A stretch of 8,866 nucleotides of DNA from JBAZOD01 sp041648955. Lineage in GTDB: Bacteria; Patescibacteriota; Patescibacteriia; Patescibacteriales; JAQTRU01. Location of the stretch: positions 1 to 8,866 of the forward strand of contig JBAZOD010000038.1 of the NCBI GenBank assembly GCA_041648955.1. Reading direction: 5' to 3'. A model generated the notes under the pieces. The model was given only the letters and a program-made list of their open reading frames with translations. It was not told the origin of the DNA and did no database searches. The position numbers and the translations under genes are program-made. Of this stretch, positions 1 to 6,282 are shown in pieces (position 1 is the first letter of the stretch; the number at the start of each line of letters is the position of its first letter).

Positions 1-282
1 TAAAACCGTAGCCGTGGTGGTACCATCGCCAGCCGCTTCATTAGTTTTGGAGGCAACTTCTTTTACGATTTCTGCGCCGATATTTTCTATTTTGTCTTCC
101 AATTCAATTTCCTTGGCAACGGTTACACCGTCCTTGGTTACTTGCGGAGAGCCATAGCTCTTGCCCAAAACCACATTGCGCCCTCGCGGACCCAAGGTAA
201 CTTTTACGGCATTGGCTAATTTATCAACGCCTTTTTTTAAACTCCCCCTTGCTTTTTCATCAAAAATAATTTGTTTAGACAT
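1..282 (-). CDS. groEL: Chaperonin GroEL, N-terminal 94 residues (cut by window edge)
   Basis: This is the 60-kDa chaperonin that forms the double-ring cage for ATP-driven folding of cytosolic proteins together with GroES. Only the first 94 codons are present and the frame runs off the left edge. The translation begins MSKQIIFDEKARGSLKKG and contains the family hallmarks VKVTLGPRGRNVVL (about residues 27-40), SPQVTKDGVTVAKEIELED, and the ATP-binding segment GDGTTTATVL at 85-94, whose D86 corresponds to the catalytic D87 of E. coli GroEL. The ATG at 280-282 gives the expected N terminus, but no Shine-Dalgarno sequence precedes it. It lies 108 nt downstream of groES and is presumably cotranscribed from the CIRCE-controlled promoter. 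The length and C terminus, including any GGM tail, cannot be judged. Confidence 0.97.
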   Translation of the reverse strand, partial: MSKQIIFDEKARGSLKKGVDKLANAVKVTLGPRGRNVVLGKSYGSPQVTKDGVTVAKEIELEDKIENIGAEIVKEVASKTNEAAGDGTTTATVL

Positions 283-390
283 AATTTTATGAATTATCAA
301 TTACGAATTATCAACTTTCAATAACTTTACTCTGAATTGAAAATTTAATCATTGAAAATTGTTTGAAAATTGTAAATTGAAAATTGAAAA
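283..390. repeat. AT-rich degenerate repeat tract in the groES-groEL spacer
   Basis: This 108-nt spacer is almost pure A/T and is built from recurring words. On the plus strand TTGAAAATT occurs five times (337-345, 352-360, 363-371, 377-385, 384-392, the last reaching into the groES stop codon), and GAATTATCAA occurs twice (291-300 and 305-314). The 12-mer AAATTGTAAATT (367-378) recurs exactly in the atpB-atpE spacer at 6562-6573. I see no promoter or ORF here. It may be a dispersed intergenic repeat family or a compositional drift product. It enlarges the distance between two genes that are usually close together. Confidence 0.6.
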
Positions 391-678
391 TTAATTTATT
401 ATTGCAATAATATCGTTCTCGCTGATAATAAGATACTCATCTTTCCCATCTTTAACCTCGTCCGGTGAATATTTTTTAAACATTACTTTATCTCCGACCT
501 TGACAGATATCGGAGCGCGCTGGCCGTTTTCTAAGAATTTACCTTCGCCAACAGCCACAACTTCCCCCTTTTCCGGCTTTTCTTTATCAATAGTATCTGG
601 CAGAACTATGCCGGATTTAGTTGTTTCATTTTCAATAATTGGTTTAATTAAAACATTGTCATGGATAGGTTTTATCAT
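391..678 (-). CDS. groES: Co-chaperonin GroES (10-kDa chaperonin)
   Basis: GroES is the heptameric lid that closes the GroEL cage in the cytosol. The 95-residue product has the usual family length. It opens with IKPIHDNVLIKPI, a close match to the conserved IRPLxDRVxV(K) start. The segment TTKSGIVLPDT (about residues 19-29) is the mobile loop that contacts GroEL, followed by KPEKGEVVAVGEG, VKVGDKVMFKKY and the C-terminal strand YLIISENDIIAII. The ATG at 676-678 is preceded by a weak AGAAG element about 8 nt upstream, one of the few SD-like sequences in the window. It is the first gene of the groESL operon, with a leader of roughly 100 nt containing the CIRCE operator, so it should be heat-inducible through HrcA. 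The stop is TAA. Confidence 0.97.
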   Translation of the reverse strand: MIKPIHDNVLIKPIIENETTKSGIVLPDTIDKEKPEKGEVVAVGEGKFLENGQRAPISVKVGDKVMFKKYSPDEVKDGKDEYLIISENDIIAIIN

Positions 679-745
679 ATAAATTTCTTCTTTCCGCTGA
701 TAATTTTTATTTAAAAATACCAGCCGGAATTGTTATTTTTATAAA

Positions 746-772
746 TTAGCACTTTATACACGAGAGTGCTAA
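746..772 (-). promoter_or_regulatory. CIRCE operator (HrcA-binding inverted repeat)
   Basis: On the minus strand the site reads TTAGCACTC, nine bases, AAGTGCTAA. The CIRCE consensus is TTAGCACTC-N9-GAGTGCTAA, so both half-sites and the exact 9-nt spacer are present with one departure from consensus. It begins about 5 nt after the predicted groES start of transcription, the standard place for HrcA repression. In other bacteria HrcA needs GroEL to fold, which gives autoregulation of the chaperonin operon. The hrcA gene itself is not in the window. Confidence 0.95.
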
Positions 773-783
773 ATCTCATAGGT

Positions 784-811
784 ATTTTATCACTTTTAAA
801 CGGCTTGTCAA
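784..811 (-). promoter_or_regulatory. Promoter of groES-groEL (sigma-70 type, extended -10)
   Basis: The minus strand has a consensus -35 TTGACA (806-811), a 16-nt spacer and a -10 TAAAAT (784-789) preceded by TG one base upstream (TGATAAAAT). Transcription would start near 777, immediately upstream of the CIRCE element. The -35 lies just beyond the atp operon terminator, so this is an independent transcription unit. The extended -10 nonamer is identical to that of the atp promoter. Confidence 0.88.
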
Positions 812-836
812 GTTTTGAATAAATATTATAAAAAAT

Positions 837-866
837 AAAAAAACGGGGTTATTCCCCCGTTTTTTT
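837..866 (-). terminator. Intrinsic terminator of the atp operon
   Basis: AAACGGGG (841-848) pairs with CCCCGTTT (855-862) around a 6-nt loop, and the flanking A and T runs extend the stem. On the minus strand the hairpin is followed by a T-rich tract (about 843 down to 832). It starts 11 nt after the atpC stop codon and lies just before the groES promoter, so it separates the two operons. The flanking T run on the other strand makes it potentially bidirectional, but no plus-strand gene feeds into it. Confidence 0.9.
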
Positions 867-876
867 ATATATTATC

Positions 877-1320
877 TTAATCTAATCTCTTTATTTTTTT
901 CCATCTACGCACAGCCTTGGTTCTGGCTAATTCTTTCTCTAATTGAGCCGTAATATTGGCAAAATTTTCCACATCATCTTGAGTAGTTTCTTGTTTTATT
1001 TTTTCTGCTCGCGCTCGAGCTTCTTCTGCCCGCAATAAATCAAGCTCTTCGGCTCTTTCTGCCGTGTCGGCTAAAATAACAACCTTATTATGCAAAACTT
1101 CAACAAAACCGCCGGAAACAGACATAACTTCCACTTCTCCGTCTTTTTTGGTCAGTTCTATCACTCCCGGCTTCAGGTTGGCGACTATCGGCATGTGCTT
1201 AGGCAAAATAGTAATCTCCCCTGCTTTTGTCGGCACTGTAACTTTGGAAATTTGTTCTTTCAAAACAACCCGTTCCGGAGTTACTATTTCAAATCTTATT
1301 GTATCGTGTTCTTCGTACAT
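877..1320 (-). CDS. atpC: F1Fo ATP synthase subunit epsilon
   Basis: Epsilon is the F1 central-stalk subunit that couples gamma to the c-ring and inhibits ATP hydrolysis. The 147 residues fit the two-domain bacterial form. The N-terminal beta-sandwich (about 8-88) includes the conserved GEITILPKHMPIVANLKPGVI region (34-54) and SVSGGFVEV (67-75). A C-terminal helical hairpin (about 90-142) follows. Helix 1 has LDLLRA at 93-98, matching the I/L-D-x-x-R-A motif that binds ATP in Bacillus-type epsilon, and helix 2 is Arg/Lys-rich (R133, R138, R139). The ATG at 1318-1320 follows the atpD stop by 14 nt in AT-only sequence without a Shine-Dalgarno site, so initiation may depend on translational coupling. 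It is the last gene of the operon. The short basic tail is slightly longer than in E. coli. Confidence 0.96.
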   Translation of the reverse strand: MYEEHDTIRFEIVTPERVVLKEQISKVTVPTKAGEITILPKHMPIVANLKPGVIELTKKDGEVEVMSVSGGFVEVLHNKVVILADTAERAEELDLLRAEEARARAEKIKQETTQDDVENFANITAQLEKELARTKAVRRWKKIKRLD

Positions 1321-1334
1321 ATATATTATTTATT

Positions 1335-2717
1335 TTATTTTTGTTCTACTTCTTCAATCCCACCCTTCATATAAAAATCTCCCTCGCTCTTATCATCATG
1401 CTTGCCATCCAAAATCTCTTTGAAGCCGCGAATGGTGTCTTCTAATTTTACATATTTTCCTGGACGACCAGTGAAAGTTTCCGCAACATGAAAAGGCTGT
1501 GATAAAAATCTCTGAATTTTTCTAGCGCGAGTAACAGTCATCTTATCTTCATCAGACAATTCTTCCATGCCAAGAATGGCAATAATATCTTGTAAATCTT
1601 TATAACGCTGTAAAACCTGCTGAACACCGCGCGCTACTTCATAATGCTCCTGACCGACAATTTTCGGGTCTAAGATAGTAGAAGAAGAATCGAGCGGATC
1701 AACAGCCGGATAAATACCAAGTTCAGACAAACCTCGAGAAAGCACCACCGTAGAATCAAGATGTCCAAAAGTAGTAGCCGGAGCTGGATCAGTTAAATCG
1801 TCAGCCGGCACATAAATTGCTTGAACAGAAGTGATAGAACCTTTGTTAGTGGAAGTAATGCGTTCCTGCAATTCTCCCATTTCCGTAGCTAAAGTCGGCT
1901 GGTAACCCACAGCTGAAGGCATGCGGCCTAAAAGAGTGGAAACTTCGGATCCAGCCTGAGTAAATCTAAAAATATTATCTATAAAAAGTAAAACATCCTG
2001 TCCCTGTTCATCGCGGAAATATTCAGCAATAGAAAGGCCGGACAAAGCAACTCGAGCTCTGGCTCCAGGCGGTTCGTTCATTTGGCCAAAAACCATTGCT
2101 AATTTATCCAAAACTTTTGCATCTTTCATTTCATGATAGAGGTCATTGCCTTCACGGCTTCTTTCACCGACACCGGCAAAAACTGAATAACCCCCGTGCA
2201 TTTTCGCAATATTATTTATAAATTCTTGGATAACCACGGTTTTTCCAACGCCAGCGCCGCCAAACATTCCGACTTTTCCACCTTTAGCAATCGGGCAAAT
2301 CAAGTCAACCACTTTTATTCCTGTTTCTAATATTTCTGTTTTGGTTGATTGATCCGTAAAAGCTGGAGCTGGACGATGAATTTCATATCTCTTTTCAGTT
2401 TTTGGATCTTCTATACCATCAATCGCCTCGCCCAAAACATTAAAAACTCGACCCAGAGTTTTTTCTCCCACGGGAACGCTTATTCCTTCTCCCGTGTTTA
2501 TAACTTCGTCGCCGCGCTTCAGGCCGTCAGTTGTGCCCATGGCGATTGTTCGAACCACATTAAATCCTCTGTGCTGTTGAGTTTCCAAAATTAATTTTCC
2601 TGTTTTTAGCTTAACCTCCAAAGCAGTATAAATATCAGGCAAATTGTTTTCAAAATAAACGTCAACAACCGCGCCGATTACTTGCTTGATTGTTCCGATA
2701 TTTTTTTGTTGAGACAT
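1335..2717 (-). CDS. atpD: F1Fo ATP synthase subunit beta (catalytic)
   Basis: Beta carries the catalytic nucleotide sites of F1. The 460-residue protein has the normal length and all key motifs: P-loop GGAGVGKT (153-160; K159, T160), the GVGERSREGND segment with catalytic E185 and R186, Walker B LLFIDNIFRF with D247, the QPTLATEMG region near 273-281, the family signature PAVDPLDSSS (337-346), and a DELSEED-type lever EELSDED (385-391). The N-terminal beta-barrel starts with IGTIKQVIGAVVDV. The ATG at 2715-2717 is the natural start, 19 nt after the atpG stop, with no recognisable Shine-Dalgarno sequence. The C-terminal tail past about 440 is charged and low in complexity. Nothing suggests loss of catalysis. 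Confidence 0.99.
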   Translation of the reverse strand: MSQQKNIGTIKQVIGAVVDVYFENNLPDIYTALEVKLKTGKLILETQQHRGFNVVRTIAMGTTDGLKRGDEVINTGEGISVPVGEKTLGRVFNVLGEAIDGIEDPKTEKRYEIHRPAPAFTDQSTKTEILETGIKVVDLICPIAKGGKVGMFGGAGVGKTVVIQEFINNIAKMHGGYSVFAGVGERSREGNDLYHEMKDAKVLDKLAMVFGQMNEPPGARARVALSGLSIAEYFRDEQGQDVLLFIDNIFRFTQAGSEVSTLLGRMPSAVGYQPTLATEMGELQERITSTNKGSITSVQAIYVPADDLTDPAPATTFGHLDSTVVLSRGLSELGIYPAVDPLDSSSTILDPKIVGQEHYEVARGVQQVLQRYKDLQDIIAILGMEELSDEDKMTVTRARKIQRFLSQPFHVAETFTGRPGKYVKLEDTIRGFKEILDGKHDDKSEGDFYMKGGIEEVEQK

Positions 2718-2736
2718 ATTTTTATATTATTTTAAA

Positions 2737-3714
2737 TTATTTATTAGCTAAAGCATTGGCGCCAGCGCTGATTTCTGCGATTTCAGAAGTGATTGAAGCT
2801 TGTCTGGCTTTATTGAAAAACAAAGTTAATTCATCTACCAAATCAGAAGCGGCGTCTGTTGCCTGGCGCATAGCCACCATACGAGCGCTATGTTCCGAAG
2901 CATTAGACTCCAATAAGGCTTGGAAAAGCTGAATTTCAATCAAGCGAGGCAACATTTCATTCAAAACTTCTTCCGGACTAGGTTCATAGGTAAAAACAAA
3001 GACATTTTTTTTGTCTCGCAAATATTTATCCTCTTTCTCTTTTATATATTCTTTTGTCATTCCTATTTTTTCGCTTTTGCCCACCACTCCCAAATATTCA
3101 TCTTCTGCATCTATATCTATAGGCAAGAGCTGTTTTACTCTCGGAATTTGTTTGGAAGCGCTGGCAAAATCAGTATAAGCTACCATTACTTTATCGTATT
3201 TGCCTGACAAGTAATCATTTATAACCATTCTGGAAATTGGGGCCACTTCGGTTACTGAAGAAGAAATATCTGTCTTGGGAAATTCAGCTGCTATTTCATG
3301 CTTGAAACGGCTATAAACTGATTTCGCCTTTTTCCCCATTATAATAAATTCTGTTTTTATTTTTTCGCTATCTGTCTGTTTAGCGGCGGAAATTTTTATA
3401 GAAGCAATCGCTTTATTTATTATGGCCGTATTAAAACCGCCGCATAAACCGCGATTAGAAGCTACTAAAATTATGCCGACTGTATTTATTTTTTTTCTCT
3501 TTACGAAAAGCGGATGCAAATTTTTTCCAGAGTTAATTGCTTGTGAAAGATTCAAAACCGTTGTCCAGCTCAAATTAGCGTAAGTTCTGGTTTTTAGAAC
3601 CGACTCCACTGCTTTGCGCATCTTTGCCGCCGCCACCATTTCCATTGCTCTAGTAATTTTTTTGGTGTTGCCGATAGATTTTATTCGGCGTTGTATTTCC
3701 TTGGTATTAGCCAT
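2737..3714 (-). CDS. atpG: F1Fo ATP synthase subunit gamma, with an insertion
   Basis: Gamma is the rotating shaft inside the alpha3beta3 head. N-terminal and C-terminal helices form the coiled coil: IQRRIKSIGNTKKITRAMEMV (7-27) and LVDELTLFFNKARQASITSE (292-311), the latter running into the family signature ITSEIAEISAGAN (308-320). The Rossmann-like domain contains ASNRGLCGGFNT (85-96). At 325 residues it is longer than the usual 285-295. The extra sequence is mainly an acidic and lysine-rich stretch between LLP (196-198) and the EPSPEEVL segment (244-251). This is where cyanobacterial and chloroplast gamma carry their regulatory loop. No cysteine is present there; the only one in the protein is C91. 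The ATG lies 14 nt after the atpA stop and lacks a Shine-Dalgarno sequence. Confidence 0.97.
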   Translation of the reverse strand: MANTKEIQRRIKSIGNTKKITRAMEMVAAAKMRKAVESVLKTRTYANLSWTTVLNLSQAINSGKNLHPLFVKRKKINTVGIILVASNRGLCGGFNTAIINKAIASIKISAAKQTDSEKIKTEFIIMGKKAKSVYSRFKHEIAAEFPKTDISSSVTEVAPISRMVINDYLSGKYDKVMVAYTDFASASKQIPRVKQLLPIDIDAEDEYLGVVGKSEKIGMTKEYIKEKEDKYLRDKKNVFVFTYEPSPEEVLNEMLPRLIEIQLFQALLESNASEHSARMVAMRQATDAASDLVDELTLFFNKARQASITSEIAEISAGANALANK

Positions 3715-3728
3715 AAGCTAAACAAAAA

Positions 3729-5270
3729 TTATTTTTTATCTTCTTCTCCTGCTAAATAATCAAGCGTATCTCTATAATCTTTTATTACTTCTGATAATTT
3801 TTTCTCATTCTCTTCGTCTAATTCTCCTGTTTTTTCAATTTTTCCAAAAATTTCTTGATCGCGATTTTTTACATATTCCATTAAACCAGCTTCAAATTCG
3901 CTTACTTTTTCAACCGGAACATCATCAACAAAACCGGAAATAAGAGCAAAAAATATTGCTACCTGCTCCGCTACCGGCACAGTTGCATATTGCCCCTGCT
4001 TCAAAACTTCAATCAATCTTTTTCCTCTTTCCAGCTTCGCTTTTGTTTCCGCGTCTAAATCAGAGCCAAATTGAGCAAAAGCAGCCAGCTCTCTGAATTG
4101 AGCGGCTTCTAACCTCATCTTTCCAGCCACTTTTTTCATAGCTTTAATCTGCGCTTTGCTGCCGACGCGAGAAACAGAAAGACCAGCATTTACGGCCGGA
4201 CGATTTCCCTGATAAAACAAATCCGGTTCCAAATAAATCTGTCCGTCAGTAATAGAAATAACGTTAGTCGGAATATAAGCGGTTAAGTCTCCAGCCTGAG
4301 TTTCAATAATCGGCAAAGCAGTAATAGAACCGCCGCCGTTTTCTTTATTTAATTTACAAGCTCTTTCTAGAAGTCTGGAATGAAGATAAAAAACATCTCC
4401 CGGATAAGCTTCGCGTCCTGGCGGCCGGCGCAATAATAATGATATTTCGCGGTAGGAAACGGCATGTTTAGAAAGATCATCATAAACAATCAAAACATCC
4501 TCGCCTTTATCAAGAAAATATTCAGCAATAGCGCAACCGGCATAAGGGGCGATATAAAGAAGCGGAGCAGAATCAGAAGCGCCGGCGACAACCACAGTGG
4601 TGTAATCCATAGCGCCAAATTCTTTTAACTTAGCAACGATAGAAGCAACTTTTGATTCTTTCTGCCCAATCGCAACATAAACGCATTTCATTTTTTTGCC
4701 TTTCTGGTTGATGATAGTATCAATAGCAATGGCTGTTTTTCCGATTTGGCGATCGCCAATTATTAATTCTCTTTGCCCTCGTCCGATTGGGATAATAGCG
4801 TCCACAACCTTTATACCGGTTTGTACAGGCTTATCTACGGATTCGCGGGTAATAACGCCAGGAGCGATTTTTTCTACTGGATAAAATACCTTTGTCTCTA
4901 ATTTTCCTTTATTATCAATCGGCTCCCCCAAAGGATTTACTACTCGGCCGACCAGCGCTTCTCCTACCGGAACTTCCAAAATTCTATTCAAACGTATTAC
5001 TTCGTCGCCCTCTTTTATACCGTTAGAATCACCCAGAACAATCGCACCAACGCTGTCTTCGTCTAAATTCAAGGCCACGCCATGGACAGAACCTTTGGCG
5101 GTTTTAAATTCAAGCATTTCTGACATCATAACGTCGGACAAGCCGGAAAGTCTAGCAATTCCGTCGCCGACTTCAATAACCTGGCCGAAATTCTGCTGGC
5201 GAGTCTCGGTTTTAAAATTAGCAATTTGTTCTTTCAATTGCTCAACGATAAAATCTTTTGTCTTATTCAT
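3729..5270 (-). CDS. atpA: F1Fo ATP synthase subunit alpha
   Basis: Alpha forms the alternating non-catalytic sites of the F1 hexamer and supplies the arginine finger to beta. The 513-residue product matches the family length. Visible motifs are the barrel segments VIEVGDGIARLSGL (31-44) and VALNLDEDSVGAIVLG (65-80), P-loop GDRQIGKT (172-179; K178), Walker B VLIVYDDLSKHA (D264, D265), SYREISLLLRRPPGREAYPGD around 272-292, and the signature PAVNAGLSVSRVGSKAQ starting at 358, with arginine finger R368. The first 25 residues form the amphipathic N-terminal segment that contacts delta. The ATG at 5268-5270 follows an AT-only spacer of 30 nt after atpH with no Shine-Dalgarno sequence. The C terminus is lysine- and glutamate-rich. 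It looks fully functional. Confidence 0.99.
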   Translation of the reverse strand: MNKTKDFIVEQLKEQIANFKTETRQQNFGQVIEVGDGIARLSGLSDVMMSEMLEFKTAKGSVHGVALNLDEDSVGAIVLGDSNGIKEGDEVIRLNRILEVPVGEALVGRVVNPLGEPIDNKGKLETKVFYPVEKIAPGVITRESVDKPVQTGIKVVDAIIPIGRGQRELIIGDRQIGKTAIAIDTIINQKGKKMKCVYVAIGQKESKVASIVAKLKEFGAMDYTTVVVAGASDSAPLLYIAPYAGCAIAEYFLDKGEDVLIVYDDLSKHAVSYREISLLLRRPPGREAYPGDVFYLHSRLLERACKLNKENGGGSITALPIIETQAGDLTAYIPTNVISITDGQIYLEPDLFYQGNRPAVNAGLSVSRVGSKAQIKAMKKVAGKMRLEAAQFRELAAFAQFGSDLDAETKAKLERGKRLIEVLKQGQYATVPVAEQVAIFFALISGFVDDVPVEKVSEFEAGLMEYVKNRDQEIFGKIEKTGELDEENEKKLSEVIKDYRDTLDYLAGEEDKK

Positions 5271-5300
5271 ATTTTATAAATTTAATATAATAAATTATTT

Positions 5301-5702
5301 TTATTTTTCTAAAACGTTTTTTAATTCAAAAAGTTTCGTCCGCAAACTTCCGTCCAATATTTTATCCCCATATTTAACAATAATTCCTCCGATGACACTC
5401 TCATCTTGTTTTTGGCTCATAACAACTTTTTCCTGGCCAGAATCTTTTTTTATATATTCCTGCAAAGAGGCGATCGTTTTCGCGTCAAGTTTGTAGCGGC
5501 TAATAACTTCTGCTTCTATGATACCCTTATCCTTATTCCAAAAACTATTGAAATATTTAACGATTCTTTCTATTTTGGCGGTTTCATTATTCTTAACTAA
5601 AACCTCAGCGAAATTGCTTATTATTTTTTTAAGCTGTGATTCGCTCGCTTCTCTTGTAGATTCAAAAAAACTTTTGGCGTATTGTTTAGGAGTAGCTCTC
5701 AT
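5301..5702 (-). CDS. atpH: F1Fo ATP synthase subunit delta, short form
   Basis: Delta (the OSCP equivalent) ties the peripheral stalk to the top of F1. Identity rests on the conserved C-terminal block DESVIGGIIVKYGDKILDGSLRTKL (about 100-124), a clear match to the family's D-x-S-x-x-G-G...GD-x-x-x-DGS-x-R-x-x-L pattern, on the N-terminal QYAKSFFEST, and on its place between atpF and atpA. At 133 residues it is about 45 shorter than the usual 175-185. The loss maps to the N-terminal helical domain, which has about 65 residues before the EAEV strand instead of roughly 105. A TAA codon lies in frame three codons before the ATG, so no longer start exists. The gene is in the same frame as atpF, separated by the atpF TAA plus 6 nt. 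Confidence 0.93.
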   Translation of the reverse strand: MRATPKQYAKSFFESTREASESQLKKIISNFAEVLVKNNETAKIERIVKYFNSFWNKDKGIIEAEVISRYKLDAKTIASLQEYIKKDSGQEKVVMSQKQDESVIGGIIVKYGDKILDGSLRTKLFELKNVLEK

Positions 5703-5708
5703 ATAATC

Positions 5709-6203
5709 TTATTTCAAATTTTTTACTATTTTTTTAATCAACTCGTCATCTTTTTTTTGATCAAATTTTTCTTCAATTATTTTTTCTACCGACCGTACCA
5801 CCAAATCAGATATTTCGCTTTTTATTTCTTTTAAGGTCTGAGCTTTTTCTGATTGCATTTTAGCTTTTTCTTCGTTGATAATCTGTCCGATTTCTTCTTT
5901 GGCGCGCACAACTATCTTTTCTTTATTCTTTTCTCCTTCTTCTTTTGCTTTTTCAAGTATGCTCATAGCCTCTTTTTTCGCATTTTTCATGACTTCTTTC
6001 TCTTTGGCGGCAATTTCTTCCAATTTTTCTCCTGCTTTTTTAGCATCCAAGACGCCCTGTTCTATTTTATTTTTTCTTTCATCCAAAAATTTTAAAATCG
6101 GACCATAACCGAATTTCCATAAAACAAAAAGCAAAACTGCAAAATTCACTAATTCAGCTGTTAAAATTTTTAAATTTAATCCTAAGGCTTGAAATAATTC
6201 CAT
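5709..6203 (-). CDS. atpF: F1Fo ATP synthase subunit b (peripheral stalk)
   Basis: Subunit b anchors the peripheral stalk in the membrane and holds F1 static. The 164 residues fit the family (about 156-170). A single N-terminal membrane helix spans roughly residues 15-32 (ELVNFAVLLFVLWKF), followed by the typical turn GYGPILKFLDERKNKIEQG (32-50). A long, highly charged coiled coil rich in Lys, Glu and Ala fills about 50-150, and the C-terminal helix should bind delta. Only one b gene is present, so a homodimer is expected, unlike the b/b' pairs of cyanobacteria. The ATG at 6201-6203 is preceded only by T/A-rich sequence without a Shine-Dalgarno site. The 79-nt gap to atpE contains a strong hairpin. 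Confidence 0.96.
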   Translation of the reverse strand: MELFQALGLNLKILTAELVNFAVLLFVLWKFGYGPILKFLDERKNKIEQGVLDAKKAGEKLEEIAAKEKEVMKNAKKEAMSILEKAKEEGEKNKEKIVVRAKEEIGQIINEEKAKMQSEKAQTLKEIKSEISDLVVRSVEKIIEEKFDQKKDDELIKKIVKNLK

Positions 6204-6225
6204 ATAAAAAAATTATATAAATTTT

Positions 6226-6269
6226 AAAAAATAAAGGGACCCATCCCCTTTTCGAAAAAAGGAGCTGGG
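6226..6269 (-). terminator. UUCG-loop hairpin between atpE and atpF; possible partial terminator or RNA stabiliser
   Basis: In the minus-strand RNA, CCCAGCUCCUUUU (6269-6257) pairs with AAAAGGGGAUGGG (6252-6240) around a UUCG loop, with one G.A mismatch and one G.U wobble. The wobble works only in the minus-strand transcript. A broken U-rich run (6235-6226) begins about four bases past the stem, so termination would be incomplete at best. It begins about 13 nt after the atpE stop codon, inside the operon. A full stop here would silence atpF to atpC, so a leaky attenuator or a 3'-end stabiliser for atpE mRNA is more likely. Confidence 0.6.
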
Positions 6270-6282
6270 CAATCTCTATTTT

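Noticed and set aside
283..390. CRISPR-like array in the groES-groEL spacer
   Set aside because: The repeated words are only 9-12 nt, partly overlap and have irregular spacing of 7-15 nt, with no unique spacers of constant length and no cas gene.
1064..1423. Plus-strand open frames opposite atpC, atpD, atpG, atpF and others
   Set aside because: Each overlaps a well-identified minus-strand gene over most of its length, has no family resemblance and no promoter or SD site, and is explained by the low-stop antisense frames of those genes.
2953..3129. Thiol-regulated gamma subunit as in chloroplasts
   Set aside because: The insertion has no cysteine; the only Cys of the protein is in the conserved GLCGGFN segment.
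5301..5702. atpH as a truncated pseudogene
   Set aside because: Both ends of the family are recognisable, the frame is intact, spacing to both neighbours is normal, and the shortening is internal to the N-terminal domain.
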